Source: Cryptomeria japonica (taxonomy: Eukaryota; Streptophyta; Pinopsida; Cupressales; Cupressaceae). From it: a DNA stretch of 64,000 nucleotides. The notes below the pieces were generated by a model. That model saw nothing but the letters and a program-made list of their open reading frames with translations, was not told the DNA's origin and did not search any database. A program made the translations under genes and the position numbers. Of this stretch, positions 10,361-21,644 are shown one piece after another (position 1 is the stretch's first letter; every line of letters begins with the position of its first letter). Where the stretch lies: positions 19,383,932 through 19,447,931 of the forward strand of contig NC_081412.1 in NCBI RefSeq assembly GCF_030272615.1, read 5' to 3'.

Positions 10361-12882
10361 TGTTGTTCACCAAATCTGGTTAACCCAAGAACACCTGCAA
10401 ATCTATCTATGAGATAGCCAATCTTAATCAATGAAACACTTCAGGGCTTGGACAACATAACATAGGATCCTAATGATCCTCCTACACTTCAGGTTCTGCT
10501 AGACCTAGGGGGGACACCCTTTTGATGCATTAAATACAACAATCACAACATAAGACTACATCAACAATAAGCGGACAAACCATTCGACAAGCTCACCAAA
10601 TTAGGTAACACGTACAGATGGGTTGGATCTTATACAAATAATAGGTAAAATAGGGCTTTGGAAGGATAGATTTAACCCCTAAACATAAAGGGAAATAGAT
10701 TTATCTTTTAAATTGTTTGATTTGAAAACATCCCCAAACTTGCAAGACTAGTGCCTTATCCAAGGGCAACAGAGTCATATATCAAACTGTAAATGAAAGC
10801 ATGTACTGCAAATCCACCTTCATCATTAAAATATCCCTGCATTAATGCCTTACAAAAATGCATTACTCAGCTCACTCACAAAATCATTAGGTCCAAAAAA
10901 ATATATCCCATTATCTGTGATCTATTATGGAATTTAAATTCTTCCTTGAAGAATGCCTACAAACAACCACAACAATCTCCTTGAAATTGACAAACTTCAA
11001 CCTCCTTGAGGCTTCAATTCATAACAAAGAGATATACATTTAGAGACAAATTCTGTGTGAATTTGTGCATGCCTTACATACACAAGAGCCTGCAACAAAA
11101 CATCTACAGCAAGAAAGAACTCTATTACTCAAAAGAAAAATCCTGCCCTATATAATATTGAAGAGAATTCAGCATTGGAAGCCATGAAAAATGGAGCCAT
11201 TCTCTCAAAATTATGGAACCCCTTAACAATGAGAAGAAAATTTGACTAAGAAGGTGAAGGAAAGATTAGATCTCCTCAGCAAATCATTCTGTTACAACCA
11301 ACTTCTTGTTCAAACAAGAATTATCAAATATTTTCTGCTTTCAAAAGGTCCTTTTCCCGCTGTTGTTACTCTACAACGGACTCAGCTCTCTTTCGCCACT
11401 TCACGAAAGGTATACATCCTACATTTTAGCTTAGCGAAACGGCAGTATCCATCCGATCAACATGAACTTGATTACCCTTTATTCTATCTTGCAGCCGGTG
11501 GTTCACCCCACTAACCATGCTCCAAGCATTTACATCTAGTGGTTTTCGCTGCTTCGCGAACACTAATTATCGTGCTCCTTTGGGCTACGAAATAGCACCT
11601 GTTGTTGAATCTTCTTTGAGATACCCTCTCTTTAATGATCTCAACCGGTAGAAGTGGGCCCTTTGACTCAACACCATCTGCTCTGGAAACCAACTGGCAA
11701 AAGATACCAACGTGTCAACCACGTATTCGTCGAACAACATCCATGAGATCCACTTGTTCTACCACGACACCAACCAAAATGACTTCCATGTCACTTCACT
11801 ACTTCACAAAGGTTAAAACTCAGGCATCTTCGGGCTGCGAAGTAGCGCCCACCATTGATTTGTTTCCAACCTGATCACCTTTTAACCAAGGAAGGAAAGT
11901 TGCCTCACTAGGACCCACCAAGTCTTTCACTGCTTCGCACTTGATAACTTTCATTGGGTCATCGGGGTAGCTGAAAAACACTCCCCCCGATACCCGATGA
12001 CCTTCATTGACTCAGGTGCTCCACAAGATGGCTCATCGAGGTAGCTGGAAAATACTCCCCCCAATGAGTTGATGACCTTTTTCAACGCAGGCGACTGCAT
12101 GCGGGCTCATCAGGGAAGCATAAAAACACTCCCCCTGATGACCAGATAACCTTTCATCCACTCAGAGACATCAAGATGGCTCATCGGGGTAGCTGAACAA
12201 TGCTCCCCCCAATGACCCGATGACTTTCTACCTCTGGCGCTCTGCAAGCTGGCTCATTGGGGTAGCACATAAATGCTCCCCCCGATGACCCAATGTCCCT
12301 TTTCAATGCAGGCGACTGCATGCGGTCCCATCAGGGTAGCTAAAAAATGCTTCCCCTGATGACCTGATAACCTTCTCCGATTCCCCCTGATGACCTGATG
12401 ACTCGATCAGCCTATCGGTGTAACAGGGACTTGTCAAAACATACAAACTGCAAATAGTTCGAGCTTTGAAAACTGAGCAAATGGACTCACGAAGACTTGA
12501 AATTTTGCATGCTGACTCACATTTATACATACAATTCAATCCATTTTGAAAATCTTCATGATGATCATCAGGGCAAAAGATATAAATACCCAAAGTAGGC
12601 TAGTCAATAAAATCTGCATTTGTGCGTAAAATGCACTTTTAGCTCACCCCTCGAAATGGGTGCCTGATAAACTGATCCAAACTGAACTCTGAAAGTTGCA
12701 CATCACTACATAGGCCAAATGAAAGGTGTACAACAAGTTTCCCAAGCCTTACCCTTCGAAAATCAACTGGCTCCATTTTGCCCTTTCTCTAATTAGGCCA
12801 TTCAAATTGACTCATTTGGAAATGCAAAGCAAAAATTTGAACTGGGCCTCAAAACTTGACTCAATTTTAATGAGTCCCAACA
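10361..12882 (-). mobile_element. LTR of the nested element (right copy, 5' LTR in minus orientation)
   Basis: It begins TGTTGTTCACCAAATC and ends GAGTCCCAACA. Identity to 5447-7971 is high by eye, with scattered transitions and few indels. It includes the hairpin array at 11948-12420. Confidence 0.85.
11948..12420. repeat. Array of hairpin-forming repeats inside the LTR (right copy)
   Basis: The same CATCGGGGTAGC...CTCCCCCCGATG units as in the left LTR. Several changes fall in the stem arms and loops, but unit number and order are kept. Confidence 0.75.
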
Positions 12883-12887
12883 CCTAG

Positions 12888-12964
12888 AAAAAGAAGCAAG
12901 AAGAAGTGTCTCTAGAAGAACTGGTTTCTGCACCTGGTGTGGAAATCTCTGAACCGACAAACTA
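12888..12964 (+). pseudogene. 3' end of the split Copia-like gag
   Basis: The sequence after the duplicated CCTAG reads on in the gag frame as KKKQEEVSLEELVSAPG and ends at TAA near 12964. It reconnects with 4244-5446 when the nested element is removed. No protease motif follows, which shows that gag is not continuous with pol in this family. Confidence 0.6.
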
Positions 12965-13406
12965 AGCTACAGGAAATCTTAGGGGGAAACAAATCGGTAA
13001 AATATTTCAAACCCCCAGTTTATACCGATAAAAGACCTTAACTGGTATGTGATACCTGTCAATTGGCAGAAGACCAAAAATGGTAAAAGGCAAATTAGGG
13101 TTTACACCCTAATGGTGGAGCATTTATTATGGTAGGTGGAGAATTCATTTAAAAGGGATTTTCAAGTCATTTTCACTTATCAATTTTCGAGCGAAGAATT
13201 TTTCAAGTGCAGAGCAACAAACGACGATTTGTCTTGCAATTCAGAGAGATTTCAAAACCTTGAAGAAGAATCTGAAGATAACATCAATTGGTCAAGTGTA
13301 GAACTCAAAGCGGTAACCCAGCAACTAAAGTAGTGAGTGGCGAAGCGGAATTTGTAAGCCCTAAATCTTGACTTTCGAAGGTATTTTTCAAGTTTTTCTA
13401 TTTATC
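12965..13406 (+). promoter_or_regulatory. Spacer between gag and ORF2 with possible internal promoter
   Basis: A non-coding stretch with TATA-like CATTTAAAAGGG at about 13145-13157, followed by about 250 bp of leader-like sequence before the ORF2 ATG (13407). The truncated sister element at 551-1050 has GCATTTAATG and CTATAAAATTG in the matching place. A polypurine-like 'cttagggggaaac' lies near 12980. This may mean that ORF2 has its own transcript; it is inference from position and two examples. Confidence 0.35.
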
Positions 13407-16400
13407 ATGGCTTCAGTATCGTACTCTAGTTCTAGTGCACCCGTTGATTCAGTAGATTTCATCCAAAGGAAGGCAAAATATAATGCACTATCCCAAATAA
13501 CCATTGGTGTTATAGTAAAGGAAGGTATTTCAGATTATATTGACTATAAAATTGAAGACCTAGAATCTCTAGTGATCCATTCTTAGTTTAGTTTGTTATG
13601 CGGGAAGGACAAGAAGATCAAACCAGAATTCAACATCTTGGAAAAGAAGAAGCTTCACAATGTGGTCTATTTCCTTGAAGAATTCACAGATGATCACATC
13701 CGCATCATTCTAAGCAGAGTGCACAGTGACAAAATGTATTTAGAGTAGACACATGATATCACACCGGAAGCAATTCATGTTGTCACCTATTTCTGTAATG
13801 TTGGAGAAGTGCCAGCCCTAAGGAAGATCAGCAAGACCGATATGACCAAGCTCACTAGTTCTATGAGTGACCAACAGGGAATGACCATCAATACCATCAA
13901 GGATGATCTGGTTAAGTATGCCTGCATGGTGATAGGCTACCAGACATTTTATGCTAGCAGAATCAACTCTGTCTCTACTGCAGCAGTAAATGCTGGCTAC
14001 AAGATGATCATGGAAGATGCCTCATTTGATTTATGCACCTATATGCAAAGGCAACTTCTGGTGAACCTGAAGTCAATCAAACAGGACAATGCCTTGAGAT
14101 TTAAATTTAGACAACTATTGGTTGGATTGTTCTTCTACTTCCAAGGCTACTTCCCAGGAGTCGGTGATATTTAGTGGTTTGCTAACCAACCGGTTACAAA
14201 GAAAATCAGGGAAAGTCTTCAAGCAGTTGGAACCGATTATCCTGAAGTCCTGAAAAAATACTTTGATGAGTTTATACACAAGATGAGCCAAAGGGTGAGA
14301 ATATCTGGTGACATTGTCAAGAAGTATGAAGAGGACATCTGCTTCTACAATCAAAGTAGATGAGTGCTTAATGGAGGCTGTTGAGCCCAAAAAGGAAGAA
14401 GTGGAGCCTATGGGTTATGAGGTGATGTACAATATGCTAGATGGGTATGCTTCTACCCTACTTGCCTCACCACTTGACCCTAAGAAGAAGAGAACTGACA
14501 CCTATCTAGAAAGGGTTACACCAGTTGAAGAACCCTCAATGAAGAAAGGAAAGGCAGTGCCATCTGTATCAGCACTGGTTACTTCAGCAAGTCCTAAAGT
14601 GACCAAGCGGTCACTGGCAAAGAAGAAACCAGAAGAAACCAGAAGTTGCACCCGCTAAAGTATTTGAGAGAAAGCGGAAGACAAAATGCAACACACCAGA
14701 CTTAGAAGATACAAAATTTGAAGAACAACCTAAGAAGACTAGGCAGACAAGAAAGAAGACAAAGACAACCAGCAATGAACCAACATCATCAGCACCAGTA
14801 AATATTGATATTTCCTCTTACAAACCTTTGACACATTGTCAAAGAACTATTAAGAACATTAGGAGAAAAGTGTTGAGTGATTTGGCAGATTATTTTGATG
14901 ATTTCAATGATAATGAGAAGGAGGAAGTAGAACATGAAGTCATTCAATATTTATGTATTAATGATCAGTCGCCATCAGAAATTAAATCTGTGACACCAGA
15001 TTCTTTATATAATTCTTTAGACAATAAATGGCACATTGCCATAGAAAAGGAACATGAGATAAGAGAGGAAATATTTGCTCAATATTTTCCTGATGTGTCT
15101 AATTCTGAACTTTATGAAGTTATGGAAAAATATAAAGGCCTCTTCTTTATGCAAAGAAGGAGAGTCTTGTTGCTAGAAGGGAAAGTCCCTGAGGTGGTAA
15201 AAGATACCCACTCTCATGCCCAAGCTGCTCTGAAGTTGCACCAAGTGTCTGAAGCCAACAAGAAGGCTGAACAAGAACCAAAAATTGCAAAACTAGATGA
15301 AGTGTATAACAGTGAAGGACAACATGTCACTGAGAAAATGGACCCTATTGATGTTGATGCTCTGGACGGTGAAGATGTTACTCCAGATACACCAACAGAA
15401 ATGACAGGATAGGAGAAACAGGATGAGGAAAAGAGAAAGGAGGAAGAGAAGAGGAAACATGCAGAAGAAGAGAAGAAGCAAAAGGAAGAGGAGAACAGAA
15501 ATGAAGAGGAGAAGAGAAAAGAGGAAGAGAAGAGTAAAGAAGAGGAGAAGAGAAAACAAGAAGAGGAGAAGAAGAAGAAGGAAGAAGAGAAGAAACAGGA
15601 AGAGGAGAAGAAGAAGAAGGAAGAAGAAAAGAAACAGGAAGAGGAGAAGAAGAAGAGAAGTGGAAAGAAGAAGAAAGGAAGAAGGAAGAAGAGAAAAGAA
15701 AGAAAGAAGTTGAGGAGCAAAAGAAGGCAAAAGAAGATAAGCAAAAAGCCAAGGAAAAGGAGGAAGCAGCAAAGAGTGTACATGTAGAGACCCCAAAGGC
15801 AACCGGTGGTAAAGCCAAACTAGCTGACATCACCAGTCCCATTGACCTCTAGTTTGCAAATGAAACAGAGCTACTGCATAGCATTAAGCTTGCTCAAGAG
15901 CGATTGGAAGCACTAGGGAGGAAAAAGGAGGAAGATGTGATTCAAACTGCGGTGGAAACTCTCAACAGTTTGATTCCCGGTACCAATCTCCCAAGTACCG
16001 ATTCCTCTCTAGCTCAATTGAAACTCCTATACACAGTTGTAGAGGACCAAGTGCAATGTCTGGAAGATGTTGCTGAAGCCAATGCAAAAAAGAAGCATCA
16101 AAAGGCTCTGAACACTGCTTTGGTAAATAAGTTAAATGATCTCCGATCCGATCTACAGAAAGCACAGAAGGACATAAAAGATGTTCTGGATGAGGGGAAT
16201 CTACTGCTCAGTAAGATATGTCAACCCCATCTATTTTGTGATGATGTGCTTGCTCAGAAAGACAAACTGCAAACTGATTTGCAGACATTCATAAGCACCT
16301 TCAAGACGCCCTATGATTCCTTCACCGCTTATGGGCAAACCGTTCACCGGTTTCAACTTCAAGCTGCAAGAATAGAGCTAGAGATCAGCAACCAGACCAG

Positions 16401-16650
16401 AGATTTGCAAGAACTTCAACTGGTTTTACTACCATGACTGCAAATACTTCAAAAATTCTATCTCAATCTGGATGCCTTAACGGTCACTCAAGAGATGAGT
16501 ACCTTGGATGCCATGGAGGAATAGGTATCCCAGATGCAAACGAAGAGTGAGGTTGCTACCTCATTGCTTGAATCATGGTCTGTATCCATGAAAATATTTA
16601 TGCAAGACTTTAAATCAGGTTTTGACAAGTTTCAATCTTTATTGTCATAA
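13407..16650 (+). pseudogene. Retroelement ORF2: about 1000-residue charged coiled-coil protein, decayed
   Basis: It begins MASVSYSSSSAPVDS. A globular region of about 350 residues follows (for example FLEEFTDDHIRIILSRVHS and SRINSVSTAAVNAGY). Next are a lysine-rich linker, a second folded part (14828-15412), a run of E/K repeats over 15420-15780, and a helical C-terminal domain (15904-16600) with many heptads. In-frame TAGs occur at 13584, 13746, 14172, 15410, 15850 and 16522, and one TGA at 16435. Frame changes fall near 14345, 14635 (a 10-bp tandem duplication of AAACCAGAAG) and 15660. No known enzymatic motif is visible. It occupies the place of pol but resembles a structural or adaptor protein. 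Confidence 0.65.
15420..15780 (+). repeat. Purine-rich E/K coding repeat
   Basis: Degenerate repeats of GAAGAGGAGAAGAAG-type units code for EEEKKKKEEEKKQ-like sequence within ORF2. The opposite strand shows long Ser/Phe/Leu frames, which are artefacts of the purine bias. Such arrays are prone to slippage, and a frame change indeed falls at its end. Confidence 0.8.
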
Positions 16651-16699
16651 ACACTTACTATTTTAATGCTAATGGAAACAGGGGTTATTCAGCTATACT

Positions 16700-16929
16700 T
16701 TGTCATTGTTGGCAAAGGGGGAGTAGTATTCTATATTTAAAATTTTGATGCATGCTATGTATACCTTCATGTTTATCTCTGTAAGGGAGTAGTATACATT
16801 GTATTTTCTGCAAAAGAGATAGTGTATATGCTTAGGGGGAGTAATTTTGATTATGGCATATTTTTTGTTGTAAAACACTTAGATGTCAAAATTTTCCTAA
16901 GTGTTACCATCAATGCCAAAGGGGGAGAT
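16700..16929 (+). other. Polypurine tract region with several PPT-like runs
   Basis: AAAGGGGGAGAT directly abuts the 3' LTR (ending 16929). Similar runs occur upstream: AAAGGGGGAGTAG near 16717, AAGGGAGTAG near 16783 and TAGGGGGAGTAA near 16832. The last run is the positionally correct plus-strand primer; the others could be secondary primers or tandem copies. Confidence 0.7.
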
Positions 16930-18053
16930 TGTTGGCATTTTTGATGATCATGTTGTGATTGTCATTGATGGACACACACTTGCCTTGGGAACAGTTTTTG
17001 TATGTATGATTTATGCTCAACCGGTATTTGTACCAAACCGGTATTGTGTTATAGTCTTTCGCATATCGGTGTTTTGCAGAAAGTGTTTACTGATCTCAAG
17101 CGATATGGAGACCTCAAGTAGTTCAAGGATCTCAAGTGGAGCAAAGAAACTTAAGCAACAATTATCATTTTCCCAGTCTTCATTTTTGACAACTGATAAT
17201 CAGTTTAATGTATGAACCGGTAATACTTGTGATGAGTTACCATCCATTGATAATTTGACGGTGATTTTGTGTTGTGTTACCAAATGTGTCTAGATGCAAT
17301 GAACCTAGGAACTTGCAATGTAATCCTATTAGACCGACATGAAATCAGATTCCTTTTTAAGGACATCATGTCTAGGGTTTTAGAAGATGTAGTTGTTAGG
17401 GTTTTTGGTGGTTGATGAGTTTTTGTATGTGCGACCTTAGAAGAGAAGATCGAGTCTATGTGCTGTAACAGAGTGTAGATTTACTGAAGACTGAAGTAAT
17501 GCTGAAATGCATTAACAATGAGATGTCAAGGATCTAACCAAGCAAACTGTACTATTTGCTAGATCATTCACTTGTTGATTACTCACATCTTCGACAAGTC
17601 TGAAACCCTTAACCGGGTAGGCCCAAAAAAGCCTTTGTAAATCCTCTAACAAGGTGGTTCACATCTGTGGATCATAAATCCTCTCACAATGTAGTCTTTA
17701 ATCGGACTTATCTCCTAATAGAGATTGAGATTCCTAACAGGATCTGTTCTCGTAAAGAACATTGTATGACCTTAACTAGTCTGACCTTAACTGGTCTGGT
17801 TACTATTCTGCAGATAGTTACTTGTGAGTTTCATCTCATCGTGGTTTTTCCTATTTGGGTTTCCACATCAAAATCTCTTGTGTTATGGTGATTGTGCTTC
17901 TGTGGGTGAATGCCTTATTTGTTGTTTGGTTTGCATTTGTGTTAATCGGTTTGTTAGTAAAACTGTTATACCAATTTACTGCTAAACTATTTAAGTATTT
18001 AAGTTCAGTATTTATTGGTATACTAATTCACCCCCCCCTCTTAGTATTCATCA
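16930..18053 (+). mobile_element. 3' LTR of the complete Copia-like element
   Basis: It begins TGTTGGCATTTTTGATG and ends CTTAGTATTCATCA, followed by the CATAT duplication at 18054-18058. It carries the GTGGTTTTTCCTATTTGGG box near 17841. Confidence 0.9.
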
Positions 18054-18058
18054 CATAT
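18054..18058. repeat. Target-site duplication CATAT (right copy)
   Basis: Identical to 3060-3064. Confidence 0.9.
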
Positions 18059-18559
18059 TGTATTGATATAAGATGATTATGTGTCACTCTCATTCTATAT
18101 GCTTTCCTTTTAAAGGATTGAAATAACTGAATAGACTCAATTCTAATTTTGAGTTTGGTAATGTGGACACGTAAAATTGTCCCATGCTTGTCAACGTCAA
18201 TTTTACTAACCATTTTCCTTGATAATTAAATAATCTTTAATTAGTTAATTATTTTATCTCCATTCTTCCAAATTGACCTTGATTCGTCTAATTCCATAAT
18301 CAATTCATCATTAACCATTCTCTCTCCAATATTAACTAAATAATCTTATTATTTAATTAATTGTGATAAATAACTTTAACTAAATTATCTTAATTTTTTA
18401 ATGTTTACTATAAGTCCCACATTTATTTTTTTAAATTATTTTAATTGGCCAATGATGTCCTCTCAATCAAATAAATTTCTAAATTTATTTTATTTCATTT
18501 CTCTTATTGCAAATTAATTTATTTTCCTTACGAATTCAATTATTTATCTCCTCTTTTCC

Positions 18560-19320
18560 ATATTTATTTTTTTATTTTTTTGATAAAAGTGATTGAGGTC
18601 ACTATTTTTTTATTAACATATAGAAAAGTAGATACATAGAGGAGCCATCCTAATAAAGGGAACAAGATGCTATAAATGTGCATGAAACCCAACCAAAAAC
18701 TTACAAAAACCTAAAGTGACAAATATGTAGACCACCCACAAACCCCTATGTTGGCATAACCAAAATGATACACAATATTTATAGCCAAAATATACATCAC
18801 AACCCAAGATGAAGGATGATATGCTAAAAAAAACAATAGACTAGGAGAACCCAATCAAAAGCTAGATCCTGATTTTGAAGAAGAGGAGAAGACTAAAGTA
18901 CCATCCACAGGATCCAAAGAGACAAACCAATTATTAGAACCAACAAAATTCAAATCCATCTCCATACATGTGAGCTCATCTCCCAAGGATGAAGCAGGAT
19001 CATGTTGAATATCATCATAAAGAACAATAATAGGAGCAAAGTATAAAGATCCATGAATCAATTAAGGGAAGTAAACACCAACGGAGGAGTAACCATATTA
19101 AGCAAGGCAAAAAATTCCTTAACAACACCCCAAAGTGAGTCATCCTGCACACCGAAGCTAACAACAACAACAAGCTCATGTAGACAGGTATTAGCCAAGA
19201 ATTGAGAAAATTCCACAAAGCCACCAATAGGGAGAAATCAGTCCTCCAACTTATGTGAATCTAACCAAATATCAAGAACGTCCTCATCATATAGAGTAGG
19301 ATTAATGAATTTAATTGCAA
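18560..19320 (-). mobile_element. LINE-like or retrogene 3' end with A-rich tail, fragment
   Basis: The minus strand reads as coding-like sequence (EFSQFLANTCLHELVVVV and following) near 19230-19070. It then gives about 450 bp of 3'-UTR-like text ending in TTTATCAAAAAAATAAAAAAATAAAT near 18590-18560. An A-rich tail after 'TTTTATC' is common at plant L1-type 3' ends. No reverse transcriptase motif remains, so the class is tentative. Confidence 0.35.
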
Positions 19321-19389
19321 TATATCAAACTAGAGAAGTGTCAAGTATCAAATCCATAATTATAGTAAGAAAACGAGATCTAATTACTA

Positions 19390-20350
19390 GTTTCTTCTAC
19401 ATAATTAAATAAATTTAATTATTTACATATGCATTAATTAAATAATTATTGAAATTATTAAATAAAAAATCTATCTTCAAATCTTTCATCAAATTTGAAA
19501 ATGGAAATAAATATCTTTATTTATTTTTATTGTTTTCAAATTAATGAGTTTGGCAATTTATTCTATTTTCTTAAATTTTAAATTGGAAAATAAGGTACAT
19601 GCACATCCAAAAATTAGAAACTTTCAATTTTCTTCTCCAGTCTCTCTTATCTTCATCTCCTCTCATCCTCTCTTGACCATTCATCTTTCTAAGATGATTT
19701 TAATCTAAACCATTCAATAATTTCTTAATTTATATTTAAAACCCCTTTCCTCTATCATTTAAGCTAGTCATAATCATAATCAAAACCATGAATTATGAAT
19801 ATCCTCACGATCATGCTACAATATAACACACCTTGCTTTTTGTGATATGTGCACTCACTTATTGAGAGCTACACATCATTAAAACTGAATTAAAGATTAA
19901 TGAAGCAACATCAAAGGAATGTGCTTTGCTACAAGTATCAAATTTCACGATCATCGAGGGAGAATTTTTAATGAAGCTCAAACCTAGCTTAATTAGGTGA
20001 AGAATTGATCTTAAAATCTACTTTAACTAGGAATGCAAATGAACAACAATCTTCATCTAGATTTAATTAGGATGGTTTTTGTAGTCACATAAATCTATCC
20101 ACTTAATTAAATAAATATTTACTATTTATTTGATTATTTAACCATTAGTCAAACAATTAATTAAATTAATATTTAATTAATTCATCCTCAACCTCTTCTT
20201 CTATTAAACTAAATAAATTGTTCAATTTATTTAGATTAATTTATTAAGCCACACTCTAAATCAATTAAATGAATAAAAAATATTTATTTAATTTAACTCC
20301 CTTTCCTCATTTAAATAAATAAATAAAATGTTTATTTAATCCCTAAACTA
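19390..20350. other. AT-rich spacer with many TTAATTAAATAAAT-type palindromes
   Basis: The stretch is dominated by short inverted and direct repeats of the TAAATAAATATTTATTTA kind. No reading frame, RNA gene or clear element end is seen. Similar strings also open the LTRs at 31642 and 55362. Confidence 0.6.
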
Positions 20351-21552
20351 CCCCCCCACTGGCATTCTCCTACAAATGCAAGTTGCACCTATTTGGTTGA
20401 AATAATTGAATTTTATTTTAATTAAAATCCTATTTTCTCTCACCCACCAAACCCACTAGACTCTTCTAACCCATTCTAGACTCTTCTAACCCATTCTACA
20501 TTCTTCTAATCCATTCTAAATTAGCCTAATCCTATCCCCTAATTATTGTCACATTCCTAAGCAACTTGGAATCACTTCTCAAAGCCTCAAAGTCTTTGAA
20601 AAGCATTAAAAGCTTTATGTCTTCAATAAGCTAACCCCTAAATTCTTCCAAACCATTAATGGTTCTTACATAACCATTTATGGCTCTTACATAACCATTA
20701 ATGGTTAATTCAACTCACCCATATGGTTAGAGAATATCCCTCTAACTCAACCCTCATTTAACTCATGGGTCTCTTCAAGAATTTATTGCTTTGACCATGG
20801 TTATCCCTACTAACTCTTGCACAAGAGTTTGTCCATTGGATAAAGGTATTATTCATTGGATAAAAGCTTTATCCATTTTAACTCAAGCCTAACCTTACCT
20901 CCTAAGGTAAACTTCAAAGTCATCTCAAGCATTTAATGCTTCTTCCCTCACCTCTCAAGCCATCTCTTATTGACATTTTTCATCCTGGGATTGGGTTTAA
21001 ATCCCTCACATGGATCATAAACCCATCAATCCTAACCCTTGTTGAGATTACTCAATCCCAACCATCCATTTCTCCATTTTTCATATAAATAGAGCCCATT
21101 CCTTCTTAATCCAAATCCAGAAATCTTGTATGCATCAAACTTATACCAAATTTGAGAGAGCATCTAGGAGCACTTTTCTTTGTTATTTTGGATAAAATTA
21201 ACATAGATTAGTTAGATACTTTCTCATATTTAGCTTGCATTTGCATAATTAGTCATTTTCATAATCTTGAATCTCCATAAGACATCCATAATAGTGCAAA
21301 AAGCTGAGGGCTACACTCATGTGGAACTTAGAGAGGAGAGGAACAAGGGAGGAGCAACTATGAGTATGTTGGAGAGCATTTGGGAGGGTTTAGTGTTTTT
21401 TCTCTGTTTTTGTGTGCTTTCATAATCTATTTAATATCTCTCTTGATATGCATGCTTAGGATTGTAGTTTCATTTCTATTTCATTTGTGATTGATACTAA
21501 CAACATTAACCTTTGAATCTTGTGTTCATAACATCCTTTTTGTAGTGCATCA
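20350..21552 (+). mobile_element. Probable U3/R/U5 part of a Gypsy-type LTR
   Basis: Tandemly echoed phrases (ACTCTTCTAACCCATTCTA three times near 20460-20520; ACCATTTATGGTTCTTACATAACC near 20665) precede a TATA-like ATATAAATAGAGCCC at 21083. About 470 bp later comes a primer-like TGGTGAACCCAACGTG (21555-21570), followed by leader sequence and a gag relic in the same orientation. The left boundary cannot be fixed, and no matching 3' copy was recognised. Confidence 0.4.
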
Positions 21553-21644
21553 TTTGGTGAACCCAACGTGAATCAAACACGCAACCTTCTGATTGAAACT
21601 ACTAACTTTTTTTGTGAAAATTACCAAAATTGCCACACACAGGT

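Larger units (their letters stand above)
5447..12882 (-). mobile_element. Nested non-autonomous LTR element with 2.5-kb LTRs and one acidic ORF
   Basis: Near-identical LTRs at 5447-7971 and 10361-12882 enclose only 2.4 kb. Orientation is taken as minus. Just inside the right LTR, the minus strand reads TGGCGACTCTACTAGGGA (10356 down to 10339), a plausible primer site of a kind I associate with Gypsy Tat/Ogre elements. The 449-codon ORF (8463-9812) is then in sense, about 530 bp downstream. No clear polypurine tract was found next to the other LTR. No gag knuckle, protease, reverse transcriptase or integrase was found, so it is a large non-autonomous derivative. It split the gag of its host element. 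Confidence 0.8.
3065..18053 (+). mobile_element. Complete non-autonomous Copia-like LTR retrotransposon (gag + ORF2, no pol)
   Basis: The element spans LTRs at 3065-4193 and 16930-18053, a Met primer site at 4196-4207, a polypurine tract ending at 16929 and a perfect CATAT duplication. It encodes gag (4244-5446, continued after the nested insertion to 12964) and a long coiled-coil ORF2 (13407-16650). The gag-to-ORF2 gap holds no integrase, reverse transcriptase or RNase H, so movement would need enzymes supplied by another Copia element. A 7.4-kb element is nested in it; without that insertion the unit is about 7.5 kb. The truncated element at 551-3057 has the same gag-ORF2 plan, so the two appear to be members of one family. 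Premature stops show it is inactive now. Confidence 0.85.

Noticed and set aside
15423-15713. Plus-strand Arg/Lys-rich frame of 96 codons
   Set aside because: It is an alternative frame of the same GAA/GAG/AAG repeat; the E/K frame continues ORF2.
15214-15842. Long minus-strand Ser/Phe/Leu-rich frames (up to 189 codons)
   Set aside because: They are the complement of the purine-rich E/K coding repeat of ORF2 on the plus strand; composition alone keeps them open.
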